The notes under the pieces were generated by a model. That model searched no databases. It was not told the DNA's origin and worked only from the letters and a program-made list of their open reading frames with translations. Below, in pieces: positions 11,749-23,262 of a stretch of 64,000 nucleotides of DNA (the first letter of the stretch is position 1; the number at the start of each line of letters is the position of its first letter). A program made the position numbers and the translations under genes. Source of the stretch: Areca catechu (lineage: Eukaryota > Streptophyta > Magnoliopsida > Arecales > Arecaceae); contig CM038047.1 in the NCBI GenBank assembly GCA_021397845.1, positions 44,423,210 to 44,487,209 of the forward strand. The letters run 5' to 3'.

Positions 11749-12207
11749 TGTTAATAAAAACTTTAATCTTTTATTTCTGGATCATGCTTTTATGTTCATG
11801 CAAAATCAAAAATTATAGAACAAACACCTTGTATCATTGTCTCAAGTGTGTGGATCACGTAGTCCTCAAGATATTTGTTCTTCGTCCTAAGGTGTCTAGT
11901 CTTCTCTTTTCTTACTTTCTTTTCCTTATATGGATGATCGATGGAAACCGTTCATCACTATTATGAAAGTTAAAAAATAGACTAGGATACCTTCATATTT
12001 ATACCTGCACATATCTTTCTTATCATAAGACTAAAATCTTAATTAGAGTTTGACTCTAGTTCTGTTTGATCAAGAAGATCGGTTCAATCAGGAATATATT
12101 TCCTTAATCAATTAGACTCTTTGTAATTAATTTAGTGTATATAGTTGATCCAATGAGTTAAATTTCACTAAGTAGTAATTAGGCTATATTAGACGTCAGC
12201 TCTAACA
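11749..12207 (-). repeat. 5' LTR of copia element H2 (459 bp)
   Basis: The block begins tgtta and ends taaca, a 5-bp inverted repeat, next to the degenerate primer site. The right flank attgt (12208-12212) would be the target duplication; its partner is off the window. Confidence 0.6.
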
Positions 12208-12212
12208 ATTGT

Positions 12213-12692
12213 TAATTGAGAATAAATTAATCATAAAAGATTATAAAGGACTTGGATAAAAACATATCTAAATTTAATCTAATAATAATTTATAATTTTT
12301 CAATCAATGTAGATATATTACATGGGTGCAGAATGTCTTGTTGGTAGCCATTTTGTTGAATCTAGTATAGTTAATTGGCATGCATCATTGTGATAGTGAA
12401 AATTATTTAAAAGCTTATGAAATCTTCCATATAAGAATCAATTCTAAATTATAAACTTTAAGTTATCTAATGTTAATTTAAAAAATATTGAATAGAAGCT
12501 TGTATGAGATTTTGTTGGGCAATATAGAATGAAAATGATACGTTATGCCATATTGATGGCATGATGTTGCATATCCTAACAAGTATATTATGAGACAAAT
12601 AATTTGCTAAGTTTTGGCGAGTACCAATAAAATCATATATGAAGTTACACTTTATTGGAGTTCAATGAATATTTTCTTTTCTCCCACAATTA
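12213..12692. other. AT-rich intergenic stretch
   Basis: I see no gene, repeat or element end here. It is the sequence between H2 and element A and may be unique host DNA. Confidence 0.5.
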
Positions 12693-12697
12693 CAAGG

Positions 12698-13569
12698 TGA
12701 TGTGACCGGATCGCTGACGTAAGGAAAGGAGCCTGACGTAGACTCATCATTGGAGGCCACGTGGGATCCCACTCATAGGCCCCTCTGTCGGGCTGAGCTC
12801 CCCCATGCCAACGGGGTCGCCCGTCGAAGCTGGGCTCCGTCCTGGTGTGGGATCCTACTCATAGGCCCCTTCGCCGAGCTGAGCTCCCCCATGCTAATGG
12901 GGCCGACCGTCGAAGTTGGGCTCCGTCCTCCGCCAGGTCGGGATGCCTAGGTTGGAGCCGAGCTCAGACGCCACTGGAGGCAGACCTCTCGAGCCCGAGC
13001 TCGAGTCCCACGGTCCGGAGTCGAGCTCAAGCCTCCATCGCAAGGAGCTCCCTCGAGGCCGAGTCCCCTAGCCTAGGTGCGCCTCATCCACTTCAGCCAG
13101 CCCGAGCTCGAGCAAGGCTGGGGCCCTCTGGCCTGGTTTCGAGCTCGACCCCTCTCCGCATAGTCGAGCCGTTGCAAGGCGGGTCCTCTGCGAGTGGGCC
13201 CCATCTTTTCAGCTCGGCCCCCAACGCAAATCAAGATGTCAACCGCCAAGGAAGCAGTACCTCCCCTCCAAAAATGGTGGTGGGCCCCCCGAGGACCGTA
13301 CGACAGCACCCGCCACGTCACATTAATGTCCACAGCCGCCATTTACCCTAGGAGGAAGGGAAGCTCACATCAAGGCACTATACCCCCTACCGGCTTGCCG
13401 TACGACCGGGAAAAAGATCCCACCAAGGAGCGTGATTCCCGAGAGCAGCGGCATGATAGTCGAGGCCCTGCCAGGCTTCCAGGAAGGGCAAATCAAAGGA
13501 ATGTCAGAGGCTTGTGGAAGCTTTCCCAGATATCCAATAAAGAAGGCGTACCGTTTATGGCATGATATC
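12698..13569 (+). repeat. 5' LTR of element A, first part
   Basis: It starts TGATGTGACCGG, the same as the 3' LTR at 51277. It is interrupted after ATATC (13565-13569) by element B and continues at 36802. Confidence 0.93.
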
Positions 13570-13662
13570 TGATGCAGAACGAAAGCTCTGATACCAAAAT
13601 TGATGCAGAACGAAAACTCTGATACCAAAAATGATGCAGTACGAAAGCTCTAATACCAAAAA
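13570..13662 (-). repeat. 31-bp x 3 repeat of LTR end plus primer site
   Basis: Units start at 13570, 13601 and 13632, and the LTR proper continues from a fourth start at 13663. Each unit joins the terminal tgatgcagaacgaaa of the LTR to ctctgatacca, the primer-site complement, plus aaaat. The same three units are found at 19008-19100 in the other LTR, so the array was present before this copy inserted. Confidence 0.93.
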
Positions 13663-15366
13663 TGATGTAGAACAAAGGAGATGATGCGATGCGGAAGTAA
13701 ATTAAGATTAATTCTTTTTTTTTTTATATATTTCAGAAATTGGCTTCGACTCAAAGTAAAGTTAAACTAAGTTGATGGAAACTAGGTAAGGATTGAAAGT
13801 ACAATTTAGAAGAAGCTAAGTTATCAGAGTAGTTCAGAAGTAACGGATCGCTGGGGGTTGAGAAACTCCCAGATCTAAGGTTTCGCTCTGAACTTTCAAC
13901 AGGACAGAAATGAAGAGAAGAGATGGTTTACCAACCAGATAGTGATCTTCACAGAATTTGGGTGGAAGAACTCTCTCGAACTGATTGTTGGATCCTCGGA
14001 TTCGGCTATCTTCGCAATGGATCCTCCAATACTGGTCTCGTGGCTGGGTCGGCTTCTCCTGAACTCAAGATCTGGGAAGAAGAAAAACAAGTGATGGATT
14101 CAGAGACTCAGGGAAGGATTTACCAGTTCGAAGAACTTGAAGGCTGATGTCGCTGAGATCCGGATTCTCTTGAAGGCTGATTCGACTCCCTCTGAAAAGA
14201 GCTATGGATCTGAAGTATCTGGACTGGAGCTGGATGCTAGTGGTCGGCCTGGACTTGGAGAGAGAGGCCGTGGGAGGTGGGATAGGCTAGGGTTTGATGG
14301 ATTGAAGTGGAGGATGGGCGGCTAGGGTTTTGGAGTAGAAGTGGCTAACCTAGGGTTTGGGGTTTGGAGATCTCACACCTCCTCAAGGTTCCTGGGGAAC
14401 CCGGATTTACTCCCTCACGGAGCTCAACACCTGGATGCAAGTGCAGAAGAGAGAAAACACAGAGTTTGCTCACAAAAAAAGTTGGTTTCATTCATCAGAT
14501 TTTTCAAGAGTTACATAGAGTTGAATATATAGACATAACAAAGAAATAAAATTTCATACACTTCCCATGTGGGACTAATAGGACTAACCCACACTTTAGG
14601 CATCAAATTCTCTTCCCAAGACTCCTTCCATGAGTGGGCAGCCCAAAAGCTCCAAGAAAACTTGAAAATCAGCTCCAAATGGCAGGTTATGGGGGTGTCT
14701 CCTAGTATCTCTCCATGAATCAAGGATTTTTCCTTCATGGTTTGGCTCTTTTGGACACCTCCTAGTCTTGCTCCACAAGTTTAGGCTTCTTCCTTTCATG
14801 GCTATGGCACTTTAGGAAACTTTTGGGTGCCTCCTTGATTTTCTCCCCAAGACATGCTCTCTTCCCTTTTATAACTTGGGTTTTTATGGAACATTGTGGG
14901 GCACCTCCTTGATCCTCTCTTCAAAAAAAATTCTTGCCATCCTGGCTTGGGTTTATCTAGAAAGAAGTTGGCTCCTCCTTGGATTGAGGTATCTTGATGG
15001 ATTTCTCCCCCAAGTGGCGCATGAAAGAAGGGACCTGCTTTCTTGTGGTGTGGGGACCAAGGCACACTGGATGGAGATGTGGCGCCTCCTAGACTCTGGC
15101 GTGTGGCTGGGAGTGTGGTGCCCACTTGCTTGGTCCTGGGAGAAAATGTGGCACCTTGGAGAAGACCTAGACCACTACTAGGACTTGTATTGAGTCAACA
15201 TGACTCAACAAAATTTAAATTGCAGGAAAATATAGACTCAAACTAAAATTGAGTTGACCAAGTCAACCCTTATTACAAAACCAGAAAACCCTAATTCTTC
15301 GGGCAATGTCAATCAGAGATCCAGATGGAGCCCTGAAGTCTTCTTCTGAGTCTGGTGCCCGCACCA
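13570..15366 (-). repeat. 3' LTR of element B (1797 bp)
   Basis: It runs from TGATGCAGAACG to GTGCCCGCACCA on the plus strand and is nearly identical to 19008-20114 joined to 36101-36796. An ATATATA stretch at 14525-14531 is the probable minus-strand TATA box. Internal open frames here are not supported as genes. Confidence 0.93.
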
Positions 15367-16090
15367 ATTCTCCCGGGGTGGGAGGAACTCGACCCTGTCG
15401 AGTATGGATCAAGCTGGCTCTGGTATCTCTCCAAGAGGTCTGGGTCCAATTCTTGTAATTCTTCTTGGGAGATCCAAGAGTTATCAGAATCTGGCCTTCC
15501 TTGCCAGCAGACCAGGTATCTTTGGTATCCTCGATTACGAGTAGAGATAACCTGATCATCCAGGATCTTTTCAATCTGCTCTTTCCTCACAGGCCAGTTT
15601 GTTGGTGGACACACAGGGTTGGGTTCACTCTCAAGAGCAGGATTAGGCTCAAAAAGGCTCACTGGGAATCACAGCTGGCTCTCTATACTCTACTAGGTCT
15701 GTAATGTTGAAAGTGGAGCTAATGCCTTGTTCTGAAGGCAACTCGAGCACATAGGCATTGGATCCTACTCTCTTCACCACTCTAAATGGTCCAGCTCCTC
15801 TAGCATGTAACTTTCTAACAGTTCCAGGAGGAAACCGTTCAGGCCTTAACCTAATCATTACATTGTCTCCCTCAACAAAAGTTTTGACTCGTCTTTGAGA
15901 ATCAGCCAACTTCTTATAAGTTTCATTACTTAAATTTATTTTGGCATGAATTTCTTTATGCAAGTCTTTTACATGCTATGCAAGTGCATCAAGAGACTTG
16001 TGTGTGTGGACTAATAGTGAAATCAGATCAAGTCGTGTGTGAGGCTTGTATCAATTTCAAAGGGACTCTAGCCTATAAACCTATTGATTG
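15309..16090 (-). pseudogene. Integrase C-terminus and chromodomain remnant (element B)
   Basis: Reading leftwards, 16090-15964 carries the end of an integrase core (VKDLHKEI) with stops. At 15963-15649 is the C-terminal SH3-like domain (VEGDNVMIRLRPERFPPGT, GPFRVVKRVGSNAYVLELP). After a frame change, 15662-15309 encodes a chromodomain (QIEKILDDQV, YLVCWQGRPDSDNSWI, LDPDLLERY) that runs into the LTR. Chromodomains are known to guide chromovirus integration to modified chromatin. The rest of the polyprotein is missing: this block joins directly to gag, so B is a large internal deletion or belongs to a non-autonomous family. Confidence 0.82.
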
Positions 16091-16280
16091 AAACATTATA
16101 TGCAAATTTAGTCCTGGACAAAATACAAATCCCAATTCCTGGTGCTCTCAATCAAACCAAAATCAAAGCCAAAGCCTAGTAAAGGGTCAAGAAAAACTAA
16201 ACTAGACTGACGACGCATTCCTAAAGAATGGACTTTATTCCAAAGGAACCCTAGGTCTAAACCTAACAAACTAAGGCTCT

Positions 16281-18119
16281 CTAGGTTTGACCTTGGGTCG
16301 GAGGAGGGCATGCAGAGCATGAAAACTTATTATGGATGCCTAGTAGGTGCCATAAGGTCTTCCAGAAGTAGGTGGCAAACCTAATAGGTTCTAAGGAGTC
16401 TTGCAACCTAGAGATCTCAGTAAAGTGTAATCCCATAGCTCTAGAAACATGAGAAGATTCAGGGAAGGGTAGGAAATAAGAATCAGAGTTTTGAGGTGGC
16501 TTATCAGAAACAAGAAACAAACCTTGGTTATTCAGGATGACCTTAAAATGAGGACATTGTGCTATAGGTGCACTCATCCAAACCTCATGATTTGCTCTAG
16601 GAGGGTCTACAAGTGCAAGTTCTAGGATAGGCTGGGTGCTTCTAGAAGGTGGAAGGTTATCAGGAAGGTCTTTGGAATGTTTATCTAAAAAGTCCTCTAA
16701 GCTACTATCTTTTTCTTGTTCTTGGACCTTCTCAATGGGCAATTCTTTTGAACCCCTTCCTTCTTCACACATCTCTACCAGATTTGACTCAGGGGTGTCT
16801 TCTTTGGATTCCTCAATGAGTTCAAAGGTATTCTCACTTAAACTCTCATTGGGTGCAATTTCCTCTTCCTGAACTTCCTCAAAAAGTTCTTCTCTTAGGG
16901 TTAGCTCCTGAATTCCTTGAGTGGCAGGGGTCCCCTCAATAACCCCATCAGGTAGGAGTTGGTTAATTAAATTATCGGGAGAGATATCCTCAAATTCTTC
17001 TTCTTCATATTCATCTATCAAACTTATGTCAGGCTCATATATTTCTTCCTCAATCTCACCGAAAGGTTCTAATCTATTCTCCTTTGATTTCTCTTTAAGT
17101 ACGGCTCTGGTCAGGTCAACTAATTTTGGGATGGCCATGCTTAACTCCTTCTCAGTGTTATCCTTCTGGTCAAGAGGTGACACAAGTGGGAATTGACAAA
17201 CAAAAGTCTGGTTCACTACGGGTGTCGGATCAATAGGAACTTGACTCAAGTTGGTAGAGGTTGGCTTTAAGTCCAAAGTACTTGATTGGTTATATCTTAA
17301 AGACCACTCATAGTCTTGGGCTTCTTGGTAGGCTCGGTCTAACTTATTGGTCTTTTCAAGGCATAGCTTCCTATAAATGTCTGGGTGTAACCCAACCCTA
17401 AACCTCGATGTGATCTGAGCTTCGGTCTCAATGGTATTGCATTTCATGTCATACCACTGGAAGTCCTCGATATATTTAGACACAGGCCTATTACCTTGTC
17501 GCAATTGGTACCATTGGTCTAAAAGTCTTTTCTCATAGGATCTACCTAGGTACCTATCTCTCAACTTACTTCTCATATCTCTCCAAGTATATATTTTCTC
17601 TTTTCTTTGATAACACTCATGCTCAATAGCATACCAATGCGACCTAGCATGTTTGGTGAACTTGGTTTTGGCCAACCTAACTTGTCCTAATTCCGATATG
17701 TTAGTGCACTCAAAATACCGATCCATTTGTTCTTCCCACTTAATATATGTCTCTTGTCTTCCATCAAAAGTGGGTGCATAAGGTTCGGTGTTCCTAACGG
17801 GTCCCTTCTCTGAGTCAACCAAGTATGGGTATAGGCTCCTAGGGTTATGCTCGGGATCACGGTATAAGGTCCTCCTAGGCTCCTGGCATGGGTGAGGTTG
17901 GGGCCTATTAAATTTTAGATCAGGGGTCCAATTTTGATGTCTACATTTCTCAAGTCCCTGGGCTCGGTCTCTAAACTGGGCAAAACCCTCATTCATATCC
18001 TGACTCAATTTTGTCATACTTTCGGTAAGAGTTCTAATCATGGCCTCTAAATCAGGTTGGGTTTGACGAGGTTGGTAGAGTACTCCATTCCGGGTGGACA
18101 TGATGATGCAAGCAAGCAC
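16281..18119 (-). CDS. Gag of element B, intact 612-residue frame
   Basis: The retrotransposon gag domain lies at about residues 117-275 (MDRYFECTNISELGQVRLAK, HWYAIEHECYQRKEKIYTW, RFRVGLHPDIYRKL). Residues 340-480 are strongly acidic, rich in Glu and Asp, and the last 130 residues are of unknown type. There is no CCHC zinc knuckle and no protease D-S-G motif, both usual downstream of a Ty3/gypsy gag. The start may be the second Met (18101). The open frame is complete in an element without pol, which suggests that only Gag was kept under selection. It would assemble particles, if expressed, with enzymes from a helper. It lies 860 bp after the primer site. Confidence 0.78.
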   Translation of the reverse strand: MLACIIMSTRNGVLYQPRQTQPDLEAMIRTLTESMTKLSQDMNEGFAQFRDRAQGLEKCRHQNWTPDLKFNRPQPHPCQEPRRTLYRDPEHNPRSLYPYLVDSEKGPVRNTEPYAPTFDGRQETYIKWEEQMDRYFECTNISELGQVRLAKTKFTKHARSHWYAIEHECYQRKEKIYTWRDMRSKLRDRYLGRSYEKRLLDQWYQLRQGNRPVSKYIEDFQWYDMKCNTIETEAQITSRFRVGLHPDIYRKLCLEKTNKLDRAYQEAQDYEWSLRYNQSSTLDLKPTSTNLSQVPIDPTPVVNQTFVCQFPLVSPLDQKDNTEKELSMAIPKLVDLTRAVLKEKSKENRLEPFGEIEEEIYEPDISLIDEYEEEEFEDISPDNLINQLLPDGVIEGTPATQGIQELTLREELFEEVQEEEIAPNESLSENTFELIEESKEDTPESNLVEMCEEGRGSKELPIEKVQEQEKDSSLEDFLDKHSKDLPDNLPPSRSTQPILELALVDPPRANHEVWMSAPIAQCPHFKVILNNQGLFLVSDKPPQNSDSYFLPFPESSHVSRAMGLHFTEISRLQDSLEPIRFATYFWKTLWHLLGIHNKFSCSACPPPTQGQT

Positions 18120-18991
18120 ACCAAATGAGACTCGACTGAAACGACTACGGGCTAACTAGACCTAGAGCCCAAACTAGATGCCCAATCAGAGTGGCAAGCT
18201 AGCCTGTAGTAACTCGGGACTCAGCCAGGCAGGTGTAAGGGGAGTGTTAGGTTCCTAATTGCCAATCCTAGACACCAATCAGAGATTGGCCAGGTAGGCG
18301 GACCAGCACACAAGCCCTTCGGGATAGAATCCCTGAACCACCATTCTAGACACTGAGTACAAAGCACACACAGAGTAACTAGACAAACTGACTCAACATT
18401 AGCCTAGACCCGACTTGTTGGTGTCCCTAGCCCACTAGGGCAAATTAGGTCTAATAAATTTTAAGATTAAAGGCTTAGGTTCGAATGAGTGGGTGGTGGT
18501 TTTGGGCTAAGGAGAGGTTATCAACTCCTCCCCTTATCTTAGATGCTCAAATGCCCTTAAGATGAATTAAGAGATGATCACTCAAAAATAATTGAATTGC
18601 AAAAACACAAAAATAGAGTTGCAGTAACTTAATTCTTAGAAATCTCACGAAAACCAATAAATCACAGAAAAATTATGCAAAATAGTTTCAATTATACTGG
18701 TTTCAGAAAAACAAAAATCACTGAATTTTGAGTTACTTGCAGTGAAAAATAATTCCTGCAATAGGATAATTACGGGCTGAAAATAGAGTACTTCCCCGTT
18801 TATAATTCCTTCTACGAAGTTGTAACCCAACGGATCACCTACACGCCCTAGGAACACCCCATGGAATGGGAAGAGGAGGTTTGCACCTCGCTTCATTCCT
18901 AGGACCGGACGTCCTGGGGAGTCTACTTCGAGCAGACAAAGTAAAAAGAGAGAGACTCAAACAAGCAATCAAAACAGAAACCCTAGACAGG
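18120..18991 (-). other. 5' leader of element B
   Basis: This is untranslated sequence between the primer site and gag. I see no gene. It would carry the packaging signal. Confidence 0.55.
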
Positions 18992-19003
18992 GCTCTGATA
19001 CCA
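18992..19003 (-). other. Primer-binding site of element B (initiator tRNA-Met)
   Basis: gctctgatacca next to the LTR start at 19008 shows that B reads on the minus strand. Copies of the same motif lie inside both LTRs as part of the 31-bp units. Confidence 0.9.
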
Positions 19004-19007
19004 AAAT

Positions 19008-20114
19008 TGATGCAGAACGAAAGCTCTGATACCAAAATTGATGCAGAATGAAAACTCTAATACCAAAAATGATGCAGTACGAAAGCTCTGATACCAAAAA
19101 TGATGTAGAACAAAGGAGATGATGCGATGCGGAAGTAAATTAAGATTAATTCTTTTTTTTTTATATATATTTCAGAAATTGGCTTCGACTCAAAGTAAAG
19201 TTAAACTAAGTTGATGGAAACTAGGTAAGGACTAAAAGTACAATTTAGAAGAAGCTAAGTTATCAGAGTAGTTCAGAAGTAACGGATCGCTGGGGGTTGA
19301 GAAACTCCCAGATCTAGGGTTTCGCTCTGAACTTTCAACAGGACAGAAATGAAGAGAAGAGATGGTTTACCAACCAGATAGTGATCTTCACAGAATTTGG
19401 GTGGAAGAACTCTCTCGAACAGATTGTTGGATCCTCGGATTCGGCTATCTTCGCAATGGATCCTCCAATACTGGTCTTGTGGCTGGGTCGGCTTCTCCTG
19501 AACTCAAGATCTGGGAAGAAGAAAAATAAGTGATGGATTCAGAGACTCAGGGAAGGATTTACCAGTTCGAAGAACTTGAAGGCTGATGTCACTGAGATCC
19601 GGATTCTCTTGAAGGCTGATTCGACTCCCTCTGAAAAGAGCTATGGATCTGAAGTATCTGGACTGGAGCTGGATGATAGTGGTCGGCCTGGACTTGGAGA
19701 GAGAGGCCGTGGGAGGTGGGATAGGCTAGGGTTTGATGGATTGAAGCGGAGGATGGGCGGCTAGGGTTTTGGAGTAGAAGTGGCTAACCTAGGGTTTGGG
19801 GTTTGGAGATCTCACACCTCCTCAAGGTTCCTGGGGAACCCAGATTTACTCCCTCACGGAGCTCAATACCTGGATGCAAGTGCGGAAGAGAGAAAACACA
19901 GAGTTTGCTCACAAAAAAAGTTGGTTTCATTCATCAGATTTTTCAAGAGTTACATAGAGTTGAATATATAGACATAACAAAGAAATAAAATTTCATACAC
20001 TTCCCATGTGGGACTAATAGGACTAACCCACACTTTAGGCATCAAATTCTCTTTCCAAGACTCCTTCCATGAGTGGGCAGCCCAAAAGCTCCAAGAAAAC
20101 TTGAAAACCAGCTC
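19008..20114 (-). repeat. 5' LTR of element B, part 1 (split by C)
   Basis: It matches 13570-14670 closely, then breaks at AGCTC (20110-20114), where element C starts. The remaining 696 bp of the LTR is at 36101-36796. Confidence 0.93.
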
Positions 20115-21659
20115 TGTTGCCGCTCTCGTCGCCGCGCCCATGCCACGGATCAGCCGATCCTTCCTGACCGCCTGGCGGGGGAGCCTCCCTTCCCGCGGAG
20201 AACCTGCAACAAAAGGGTTAGAAGACCCTGGCCGGGGATCCCGGCGAGGGAGCTCCGACGGTCAAGTCAGTAGACGATGAGAAGGAACAGACTCTCCAAC
20301 CGGACCCTCGAAAGGGTTCCAGACTTAGAGAGTTGACTGGTGAAGGAAACGCTCTGGGGACCAGAATCTCGGCTGGGCCTCCTTGCCGAGCTCACGCCCA
20401 GTGTCCCCCTCTCGAGATCTCTGGTTTCTCTCTTGGAGCAAGGCCTTGTGCCGGTGCTTCCTCCTTGTCCCCAGGCTAATTGGCTTACCTTGTAGTCCCC
20501 AGATTCTTCCCTCTTTATTTCCCTCCGTTGTGCGCTTGTCTTTTTCCTCCTCGGGAAATCCTCTCCCCCGTCCTCTTTTCTTTTCCCTTTTTGGTGAAGG
20601 AGGCCAGGCGGCTTTCCGACCTCATCCGCCGGGCCCAGCAGGGAAAAGGCAAAGACAGAAGAGAAAAAAGGGAGAGGGCGGCGCTGGCAGAGCGGCCGGT
20701 CAGGCCTCGGGCTCCGTGAGAGCGCCCTCTTCCCCAAGCATGGGCACCATCCGTTTATGGGGCCTGTTCCGTCAGGATTGGGTCTCTCGATTGCGGGACC
20801 TGTCGGGCCGATGCAAGTGACGTTCCGCGTGCCGCCACCCTCCGTACGGGACACCGTCTGGGGTTCGTACGGCCCGAGGGATGGCCTCGGGACCCGTCTC
20901 TCTCCCCGGGGTCTTCTCCGTACGAGCGGTCTGACCTCGGCTGAGTTGGACCCGTCTCCGGGGGCCAACTGGCGAGGGGCAAGGGACCGGCCGACCTCGG
21001 CTTAGGTGGACCCCTCCTGGGTGGACACCTGGCGAGGTGGCAGGAGGCCGCCTGGCTTCGGTCGAGGTGGGCCCGTCTCCGGGTGGCCTCCTAGCGAAAG
21101 GGCGAAGGATCGGCCGACCTCGCCTTAGGTGGACCCCTCCTGGGTGGACACCTGGCGAGGTGGCAGAAGGTCGCCTGGCTTCGGCCGAGGTGGGCCCGTC
21201 TCCGGGTGGCCACCTGGCGAAGGGCGAAGGATCGGCCGACCTCGCCTTAGGTGGACCCCTCCTGGGTGGACACCTGGCGAGGTGGCAGAAGGTCGCCTGG
21301 CTTCGGCCGAGGTGGGCCCGTCTCCGGGTGGCCACCTGGCGAAGGGCGAAGGATCGGCCGACCTCGCCTTAGGTGGACCCCTCCTGGGTGGACACCTGGC
21401 GAGGCGGCAGGGGGTCGCCCGACCTCGGCCGACCTCACTTGGGCGGACCCCTCCGGGCCCGGGCGCCAATGAGGTGGTAGAGGAACTCCGGGCCGAGCTC
21501 GACCTCGGCGAGGGCGGTTTGCTTCAGACAGTCGTCGGGCGGTGCGGTCTTGCCGATCCTAGCTTTGAGGACGTGGCGCTGACTCCGTCGGGGAAACTTA
21601 CACGTGGCTTGCTCGCATTCGGCGATACCTGAGGCCACGTCACTGTCACGGCTGTAACA
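20115..21659 (-). repeat. 3' LTR of element C (1545 bp)
   Basis: It starts TGTTGCCGCTCTC and ends GCTGTAACA on the plus strand, paired with 34547-36095. About a third of it is a 122-bp minisatellite. Confidence 0.94.
21005..21440 (-). repeat. 122-bp minisatellite in the 3' LTR of C
   Basis: ggtggacccctcctgggtgg recurs at 21005, 21128, 21250 and 21372. Each 122-bp unit has two related 61-bp halves (..gtggacacctggcgag.. and ..gtggccacctggcgaa..). The array is equivalent to 35437-35870 in the other LTR and related in sequence to the 185-bp units of LTR G. Confidence 0.92.
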
Positions 21660-22042
21660 GTTGCCCCCCAGCCCGCCGTTCCGTTGGGGCATCGTAGAAC
21701 GGAACGTCGGGATTAAATGCAGACATGACGTGGAGAGGCGAAGATCTTGCATCATAATTGCCACGATCCTCGCTCGTTGTGGCTCGATGCGGCTGAAAAT
21801 CTATGGGGAGCTGCCATGCGTCGTCCACTTGCCCGTAATCAATGCGTCGCTTCGAGGCAGAGACCGTTACTCTGCTAACGAGGCGTCGGTGTCGGGCGTG
21901 CGCCCACGTGGCGACCATCCAGTGGCCTGAGGCGGAATGACGGGTACGGCTGCTGTCGGCTGAGTTTGAAAGGGAGGGGACTTTCCAGAACGAGGCCTTT
22001 TCCCTTGCTTCGTGGGCGGTTTGCTGCAGGCTAACAACTCCT
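21660..22042 (-). other. Non-coding region of C between D and the 3' LTR
   Basis: It begins with the polypurine tract complement (gttgcccccc). The rest is moderately GC-rich and, by comparison with 50753-51276 in A, is the upstream region of the antisense gene. I see no gene. Confidence 0.6.
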
Positions 22043-22794
22043 TGATGGGGCACGGGATAGGGATAGGATCGTCGGTGAGCTAAGAAGTCGCCGAAGATTA
22101 GGGTATCCTATTTTTTTTCTATTTTATGATTTATTTATGGTGGTGACGAAGGAAAAAATAGGGATGGAGGATAACGAGGATGGACTACCACGAACTCTGA
22201 AACCCACTCTCACAGAGAGACTTCAAACCTCTAGGGCATTATACCTACCACCCACCTCACTACATGCAGTCTAGGGTATCTCACCTACCACCCATCTCAC
22301 TACACGCGGAGCCCAGGGTATTTCACCTGCCACCCAGGTCACTCCTGGAGCCATGAGGGGGATTTCAAAGAACGTGGAGGAAAACGAAGATGGGGGGATA
22401 ACTAGGGCATCACGCCCCTACGATGTCCCGAAGGACAAAGACAACATCAACACCCGCAGGTGAAGACATAATGGGCCATAGCCCTGAACAATAACAGCCA
22501 AACCAACTGACAAACCAAATCCCAAAAATTCAATTTCTTTTATCCTTTTACAATAGAAATAAGGGGTTATTTATAAGCTCCATAACCCTCATTTGAATTT
22601 GAATACAGGATAGGGATAACTCAAATTTAAATACAAGATAGGATAAGATAAGCCTATCCATATCTCAATCCTAACCAACAAAATTCTAATTTAAATTTCA
22701 AATAAAAGATAAATTCTAAATTTATTCTTCAAATTTATTTGCTGCTCCGAAAGTTGTGCTGCTTTGAGATTCGTGCAGGCTGATGTTTCCATCA
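22043..22794 (-). repeat. 3' LTR of element D (752 bp)
   Basis: It runs from tgatggggcacggg to gatgtttccatca. A purine-rich tract on the minus strand (caggggaa, 22795-22802) adjoins it. Confidence 0.92.
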
Positions 22795-22886
22795 TTCCCC
22801 TGAGGTGAGGAAAACTCGACTCCGTCGAGTGTGGATCAGCAGGGACTCTAGTGGACCGCATTTAATCAAAAGAGGCTCCGATGTTT

Positions 22887-23262
22887 TTCCAACTTTGTGA
22901 GGTTTGACATTCACAACCTTAAGATGGCCCCTTTCATGAAAGACCCATTTACTGACTTCAGTCACAAACTACTCATTTCCAGGCTTTTCATACTTAGTTG
23001 AGCTCCCAGCCTTTTGCACACCAGATCTTAAAATCTGTTGCTAAAGAGGTCCAGAGATCCAGAGATCAACCTGTACTATAGAAACCAATGATATAGCAGA
23101 GCCTGTAAGTGAGGGAGGGCTTGATAACTTGCTCTTTGGATTTGCTGAATATGCTGAAGGAGAGGCCAAGAGAAATTTTCAAAACCAAGCTATTAGCAAG
23201 CTTAACTAAATGGCCAACTCCACGAAAGAGCATGGGAGCATCGAATTTTCCTGCTTTAAGAG
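22887..23262 (-). pseudogene. OST48: Captured OST48 (oligosaccharyltransferase) fragment
   Basis: OST48 is a subunit of the ER complex that adds N-glycans to nascent proteins. Reading leftwards: KFDAPMLFRGVGHLVKLANS (about 23250-23195), then after a frame change ASPSAYSANPKSKLSSPPS and LTGSAISLVSIVQ (about 23165-23070), VDLWISGPL, and finally VQKAGSSTKYEKPGNE and FVTEVSKWVFHERGHLKVVN (about 23020-22905). This succession matches the middle of plant OST48 (Arabidopsis DGL1). No intron interrupts it, so it was probably copied from spliced RNA. Frameshifts and two stops show that it is not a working gene, and both ends of the protein are missing. Confidence 0.85.

Larger units (their letters stand above)
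4040..12207 (-). mobile_element. Element H2: old Ty1/copia element, decayed
   Basis: Read on the minus strand, the order is 5' LTR (12207 to 11749), primer-binding site, a long leader, gag (10047 to about 9400), protease (about 9300-8800), integrase (about 8800-7410), then reverse transcriptase/RNase H (5445-4045). This is the copia order, with integrase before reverse transcriptase. Every domain carries stops and frameshifts. Two inserts break it: a MITE at 8214-8752 and a long non-coding block at about 5446-7410. H1 inserted at its left end, and the 3' LTR is off the window. The sequence is AT-rich, unlike the GC-rich Tat elements to the right. Confidence 0.8.

Noticed and set aside
13570..13662. 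The repeated gctctgatacca motifs as separate nested insertions
   Set aside because: The units are 31 bp, lack target duplications between them and occur identically in both LTRs.
14137..14325. Short frames repeated at 19576-19764
   Set aside because: They are the same position in the two LTRs of B, hence LTR sequence and not genes.
20267..21335. Long frames inside the C LTRs (also 34699-35767)
   Set aside because: They lie inside LTRs, are duplicated in both copies and coincide with the 122-bp minisatellite.
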